Shown in pieces: positions 59,799 through 64,000 of a stretch of DNA of 64,000 nucleotides. A program made the translations under genes and the position numbers. The notes beneath the pieces were generated by a model. It saw only the letters and a program-made list of their open reading frames with translations, was not told the origin of the DNA and did not search any database. The first letter of the stretch is position 1. Every line of letters begins with the position of its first letter. This DNA is from Polyangiaceae bacterium. GTDB lineage: Bacteria > Myxococcota_A > Polyangia > Polyangiales > Polyangiaceae. The stretch is taken from positions 2,108,001-2,172,000 of the forward strand of contig JADJRH010000001.1 of the NCBI GenBank assembly GCA_016712345.1. Reading direction: 5' to 3'.

Positions 59799-61006
59799 TG
59801 CGCCTCCGACAAGATCCACGGAGAAACGGCGGTTTTGAATGCCGCGTGTTTATTCTTGTTGCCCATAAATTTGTAAAGGTGAACAGCCTGCTGGGTTGGA
59901 TCGGTCACGATAAGGATTTGACTATTGCCTGGATCACCTGGAGTGATGCGCTTACGCACCTGTGCACAAGCTGCATCCGGCGGATCGGCATTGAGACCGG
60001 ATAGGTCCATTGTGGCATTGGCCTGCGCATTGGCGCCGCCGTGACAGGTGTCGGCGCAATATTGCATTTGGGGCACCACCTCGTTTTTAAACTTGGTGAC
60101 GTCTTTACACCCAACGGCCGGACCGCCGCCGCCTTCGTTCACAATGAGTTCAAAAGCGATACCGAGATATGCGTCTTTGACCCAATTGGTCACAATGAGT
60201 TCACCCGTTCCGAGCGAAAGATCCGGGCTGTCGAGCGTAAAAATTTGGTCTACACCCGAGAAGCTGTCCACCGGATCGGGATCGGGCGCGGCTTTGGGCG
60301 GATAAACAGTGAAGAGCGGATGAATGATATGAACGGCCTGCCCTTCAACCGGATGCACTTCAAGATTTTTTAATTGAAGGAGCGAATCATCCAGCTCTTT
60401 TGCATTGAATGAAATCGACGCGTATTGAAGCGTTGGGTCAATTTCATCGAGGTAGATTGTATTGAGTGCGCCGCCCAAAATGGGTTTAAACGGTGTTACC
60501 GTATAAACAAGATCACCCGTTGTATCGGGTAGATTTTCAGCCTCCATTTTCAGCCACTCAAGCGCAATGGCCTTGAGATCGTCGGGAATAGGAGGGGCCT
60601 GACCGCCGCCGTGGCTTTGTTCATTGGGGTGAACAACCAAGATGCTCTTGGCTGCGTCCTTTACAACAATACCTGTGTATTGCGTAATGGCGTCATACGG
60701 AGCGGGGCTGTTGGTATCGGGATCGCCCAGAAATCCAGCGTCCGCAGGGCCACCGATCTCGTGGCAGGCGCCACACTCTTTGAGCAGGCCGGGCAATACC
60801 TTTTGCTCAAAAAACTCGCGTGCCGTGGCGGGTGCGGCTCCGCCGGCTGCGCCCGTTCCGCCGCCGCCGCCCGTTCCACCGGTGGCGCCTGTTCCAGACG
60901 TGGTGTTGCTGGAGTTGCTGTTGCCGGTGTTTTCAACGCAGGCAACCGCCGAAAACGCGGCGGAGGCTACGGAAAGAGCACAGATGAGTGAAGCGAAGCG
61001 CGGCAT
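59795..61006 (-). CDS. Secreted c-type cytochrome lipoprotein
   Basis: 403 residues from ATG 61006. The lipobox is FSAVAC. After a Gly/Thr linker, the haem motif CGACH (LLKECGACHEIGG) begins a cytochrome c domain, with HPNEQSHGGGQ downstream. A C-terminal domain has CADTCHGG, a CX3CH variant that could be a second, atypical haem site. First gene of the four-gene unit ending at the terminator near 56120. Probably membrane-anchored electron carrier. Confidence 0.75.
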   Translation of the reverse strand: MPRFASLICALSVASAAFSAVACVENTGNSNSSNTTSGTGATGGTGGGGGTGAAGGAAPATAREFFEQKVLPGLLKECGACHEIGGPADAGFLGDPDTNSPAPYDAITQYTGIVVKDAAKSILVVHPNEQSHGGGQAPPIPDDLKAIALEWLKMEAENLPDTTGDLVYTVTPFKPILGGALNTIYLDEIDPTLQYASISFNAKELDDSLLQLKNLEVHPVEGQAVHIIHPLFTVYPPKAAPDPDPVDSFSGVDQIFTLDSPDLSLGTGELIVTNWVKDAYLGIAFELIVNEGGGGPAVGCKDVTKFKNEVVPQMQYCADTCHGGANAQANATMDLSGLNADPPDAACAQVRKRITPGDPGNSQILIVTDPTQQAVHLYKFMGNKNKHAAFKTAVSPWILSEAQ

Positions 61007-61279
61007 AGCTAGCTGTGAAATGGAGGCACGCGTGCACAGATCGGGCCCGCCGCCGCGGAGTGGGGATGCTTTGGTTTTACTGGATTTTTCGCGAGTGACT
61101 GCATGGTCCAAAACGATCCGGTGGGTACTCGCTGATCCACCGGGGATGGACGTGTTGAGGTCGGGCGAGAAGGAATCGCGCCAAGTGAAGCGACGCATCT
61201 TTTCATTATCGCCCGAGCCGAGCGCTCGTGGGGCGAAATCGCTTTGTTTCGTGAAGAGCGGCCGCGAAAGTAGCAAACG

Positions 61280-62779
61280 ATGCCTATCGCGAAACACTCG
61301 GGGACGAACGAAGGGTCATCCTCTTCTCTTCTCAGCCGGATTCCCCCTTGGATTTTGGCTTTTTTATTAACGGGATGCCCGCTCGATCCGTTGGCCGTTC
61401 AAGTGGGGGCGGGGGGCGGCGTGACCACAACGCTCACGGCTACCGTGGGCTGCGGAATGTCGAACGAGTGCGACGACAACAACCCCTGCACTGTCGATAC
61501 GTGTGAAAACGGCGTTTGCTCGTACGCCTTCGCCGATGAAGGAACGGCGTGCCCCGATGCGAGTGAATGCAACGGCGATGAAACGTGCAACGCCGACGGT
61601 GTTTGCGTTGCGGGAAAGCCGAAAATCGTCGACGACGGCGACTTGTGTACACTTGACTTGTGCGACCCGCAGTCGGGTGAAGTAACGCATCCTCCGTCAC
61701 CGGCGTGCGGCGTTTGGGAAGCAACCGCGAGCACGAACGCCCCTTCGGCGCGCACGAAACACACAGCGGTGTGGACGGGCTCGGAGATGATTGTGTGGGG
61801 CGGTGAAGTGGATGTGGCTCTGGAACCCGCCGGAGTGACAGCCTCGGGGGCTCGCTACGATCCCGTGGCCAAAACGTGGAAAGCAATGTCCACCACCGGC
61901 GCGCCCGCACCGCGCCATTCCCACGTGGCCTTGTGGACCGGCTCCAAAATGCTTGTGTGGGGCGGCTTTGGCGACACGATGATGGAGCCCGGCGGTGGCA
62001 TTTACGATCCCGCAACCGACTCGTGGACGCCCATCACCACAACCGGTGCACCACAACCGCGCGTGCAACACGCGGCCGCTTGGACAGGCACCGAGATGAT
62101 CGTGTGGGGCGGGCTCAATCAAGTCGCGCTTGGCACCGGGGGCATTTACAACCCGGCGAACGACACGTGGACCGCAACACCCAACGGGCCCGGACCGCGA
62201 TTTGGTCACGGCCTCACGTGGACCGGAACCACCACGGTTTTGTGGGGCGGCAACGACTATTTCGACTGGCACCAAGACGGTCGATTTTTTGATGTCGCGT
62301 CGGGTTGGGGAGGTGAAACGTCGCTCACGGGGGTGCCCGATCGCCGCGAAACACATTCACAGTTGTGGACGGGCACCGACATCATTGTGTGGGGCGGTTT
62401 CGACGGAGGTACACAACTTCAAACCGGCGGCGTGTTTGATCCCGCAGCGCCGAACGGCGGGAGTTGGTCGCCGATCACCACCGACGGCGCACCCGCGGGA
62501 AGGCGCAGACACGTGGGCGTTTGGGCCGGTTCACAGATGATGGTTTGGGGCGGATGCGGCGACGAATCGTGCGTGTCGCCGAAGCCCCCGTTCGACGACG
62601 GCGGCTTTTGGATTCCCGGTGCCAACGGCGGTGCGTGGAAAGCGATCGAAAGCGGCAAAGTCACAACGGGGCGTGTGGATGCAACGGGCGTTTGGACGGG
62701 TACACACGTGGTGATTTGGGGCGGCAAAGCCGGGCTCACCGGCAAATTGCTTGATACCGGCGCTCAAAGCGTTCCGTAG
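61280..62779 (+). CDS. Kelch-like repeat lipoprotein
   Basis: 499 residues. A signal peptide (IPPWILAFLLTGC) gives a lipobox. A Cys-rich EGF/disulfide region follows (CDDNNPCTVDTCENGVCSYA, then CNADGVCV). From about residue 150 come seven or more Kelch-type blades, each with TGAPxxR, HxxxWTGxxMIVWGG and GxxYDPxxDxW, forming a predicted beta-propeller. Likely surface-exposed binding protein. It is divergent from the secreted cytochrome unit. Confidence 0.82.
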   Translation: MPIAKHSGTNEGSSSSLLSRIPPWILAFLLTGCPLDPLAVQVGAGGGVTTTLTATVGCGMSNECDDNNPCTVDTCENGVCSYAFADEGTACPDASECNGDETCNADGVCVAGKPKIVDDGDLCTLDLCDPQSGEVTHPPSPACGVWEATASTNAPSARTKHTAVWTGSEMIVWGGEVDVALEPAGVTASGARYDPVAKTWKAMSTTGAPAPRHSHVALWTGSKMLVWGGFGDTMMEPGGGIYDPATDSWTPITTTGAPQPRVQHAAAWTGTEMIVWGGLNQVALGTGGIYNPANDTWTATPNGPGPRFGHGLTWTGTTTVLWGGNDYFDWHQDGRFFDVASGWGGETSLTGVPDRRETHSQLWTGTDIIVWGGFDGGTQLQTGGVFDPAAPNGGSWSPITTDGAPAGRRRHVGVWAGSQMMVWGGCGDESCVSPKPPFDDGGFWIPGANGGAWKAIESGKVTTGRVDATGVWTGTHVVIWGGKAGLTGKLLDTGAQSVP

Positions 62780-62869
62780 AAGTTTCTCGGGCCGGCTTCT
62801 AAGCGTTTCACACAAAGTGTACACAATGGCCGGGGGGTTCCAACACCATCATCGCAGCGCGTGTACACA

Positions 62870-64000
62870 CTACGCTTGGGCGTGGAACGTGGCCACACAA
62901 CGGGCGAGATCGGCGACGGCTTGATCAAATTCGTGCAGCATTTGAGGTGTTGCCACCAGTGTGTACACATTTCGCAATTCTGCGAGATGGCGAAGTTTTT
63001 GGTGCGGCTTGGTCGCAAGGCGCCCGAGCAGCGCATGTCCGCGCGCTTCACTTTCAACGAGGCTCCGTGCGTTGTGCAATTGATCGGCAAAGCTCACGAG
63101 CGCCGCTCGGCGAGCGAGCGGTGAGGCCTCAAGCAGTCGCTCAAGACACTCGCGAAACCGGTCTTCTTTGGGGCGCTTTTTGCCGCCGTGATCGAGTTTG
63201 TTTTCAGTCACGGCGCGCACAATGTTCACCACTTCGGCGGGCATTGCGCTTTCAAGCTCGGGTGCAAACTGCGGCTGATCTTCGAGCAGATCGTGCAGGT
63301 ACGCTGCCGCGATCACGTGTACATCGGAGACGCCGTAGCCCTGCAACATGGCGGCGGCGGCTTCAACATGAACGAAGTACGGGACAGAGGCATCCCCTTT
63401 TCGAACCTGACCGCGGTGGGCGCGTTCGGCGAGATCGCGCGCTGTTTGGAGCAACGCGGTTTGCTCGGGAGTGAGGTTCGGCGCGGCCGCAAACAACGCT
63501 CTTTCGTCGGCAGGTTGCGATGTGTACTCATTTGGCAGCGGCGCGCCGCTTTCGGCGGTGATAACGCCGAGCATTCGGGTCACGGCGTTTCGAAAATCAT
63601 GGGGCTTGGGCAAAAGGCTCACAATCAAGAAACCGTCGCGATCACAGTCAAAGAAGTAGCCGGGGTGCACAATCACATTCGCGCGATCGAGAAGGATTTC
63701 GATCCATTCGTCGTCGCTGTGAATGCGCGGCACTTCTAGAACGGCGTACCAACCCGCGTCGGCGTGAAGGCGTCGCACCACACATTCAGGGCCGAGTCGC
63801 GAGATGGCCGCATCGAGCGCCGCGAGGTTTTGATGTGTACGCGCGAGAACATGGGTTTGCACTTCTCCGCGCGCCCGCAACAGCTCCGGCAGCGCCAGTT
63901 GCACGGGCGTGGACACCGACAGGTACGTATCGGCGAGAACATCCAAGCGCGCGACCGCCTCGCTCACGAGATCCGGCGGACCGCTCACCGCCATCCACCC
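62870..64000 (-). CDS. PLP aminotransferase fused to HD domain (partial, runs off right edge)
   Basis: At least 376 residues; the frame is open to the window edge, and GWMAVSGPPDLVSEA reads as the middle of an aminotransferase after its catalytic Lys. The first about 165 residues carry the C-terminal half of a class I/II aminotransferase (DTYLSVSTPVQLALPELL, VVRRLHADAGWYAVLEVPR, NVIVHPGYFFDC). From about 185 an HD phosphohydrolase-like domain follows (ERAHRGQVRKGD, YFVHVEAAAAML, AAYLHDLLED, SFADQLHNAR) like that of RelA/SpoT. Such a fusion is not one I know. Confidence 0.8.
   Translation of the reverse strand, partial: GWMAVSGPPDLVSEAVARLDVLADTYLSVSTPVQLALPELLRARGEVQTHVLARTHQNLAALDAAISRLGPECVVRRLHADAGWYAVLEVPRIHSDDEWIEILLDRANVIVHPGYFFDCDRDGFLIVSLLPKPHDFRNAVTRMLGVITAESGAPLPNEYTSQPADERALFAAAPNLTPEQTALLQTARDLAERAHRGQVRKGDASVPYFVHVEAAAAMLQGYGVSDVHVIAAAYLHDLLEDQPQFAPELESAMPAEVVNIVRAVTENKLDHGGKKRPKEDRFRECLERLLEASPLARRAALVSFADQLHNARSLVESEARGHALLGRLATKPHQKLRHLAELRNVYTLVATPQMLHEFDQAVADLARCVATFHAQA

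Overview
The window looks like chromosome of a high-GC member of the Myxococcota (deltaproteobacterial lineage, probably Polyangia-like). The evidence is Gly/Ser/Thr-rich secreted proteins ending in a Cys motif, a hydrophobic helix and a basic tail (MYXO-CTERM style), many Cys-rich lipoproteins, a Ser/Thr kinase, an FHA/sigma-54 regulator, a membrane-tethered sigma factor and a large cbb3 oxidase locus. I see no rRNA, tRNA, CRISPR array or phage.

Layout. 0-13 kb holds a multiheme cytochrome, rnc, zinc-ribbon membrane proteins, a BNR-repeat surface protein, lipoproteins, pcnB and a kinase; this stretch is saturated with the hexamer GTGTAC/GTACAC. 12-24 kb is an accessory zone with a degraded gene, a duplicated 3' fragment of the distant FHA/sigma-54 gene, an ECF-like sigma factor fused to a membrane anchor, and repeated lipoprotein plus outer-membrane-protein modules. 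24.7-34.2 kb reads as an array of three integron-like cassettes on the minus strand. Each starts at a GTT core and ends in an attC-like inverted repeat whose outer 7-mer is complementary to the start of the same cassette. Cassette I carries an SDR, a GTP cyclohydrolase IB (FolE2) domain fused to an unknown domain, and a TauD-like dioxygenase. Cassette II carries an adenine-type DNA methyltransferase and a PD-(D/E)XK-like protein. Cassette III carries a frameshifted YaaC-like gene and a small ORF. No integrase is in the window.

35-42.7 kb is a cbb3 cytochrome oxidase locus (CcoN, CcoO, small subunits, a diheme lipoprotein cytochrome, a cupredoxin-like membrane protein, CcoI-type copper ATPase, TauE/SafE-like exporter). 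42.7-46.7 kb is rich in interspersed mosaic repeats (modules A, B, C and a 70-bp tandem repeat). Module A lies upstream of, and is co-oriented with, an accessory gene or operon at all three of its copies. 47.4-56 kb contains a frameshifted FHA/GGDEF-like/sigma-54 regulator, a divergent cystathionine beta-synthase gene followed by a stand-alone acyl carrier protein and an adenylation enzyme, then leuS. 56-61 kb is a four-gene minus-strand operon of secreted c-type cytochrome-like and Tat-exported proteins ending in a perfect terminator. The right end holds a Kelch-like lipoprotein and a partial aminotransferase-HD fusion running off the window.

The strongest candidate for something undescribed is the cassette array, in particular the three-gene FolE2-fusion cassette, together with the mosaic repeat whose conserved edge is exactly the GTT at which cassette I begins.
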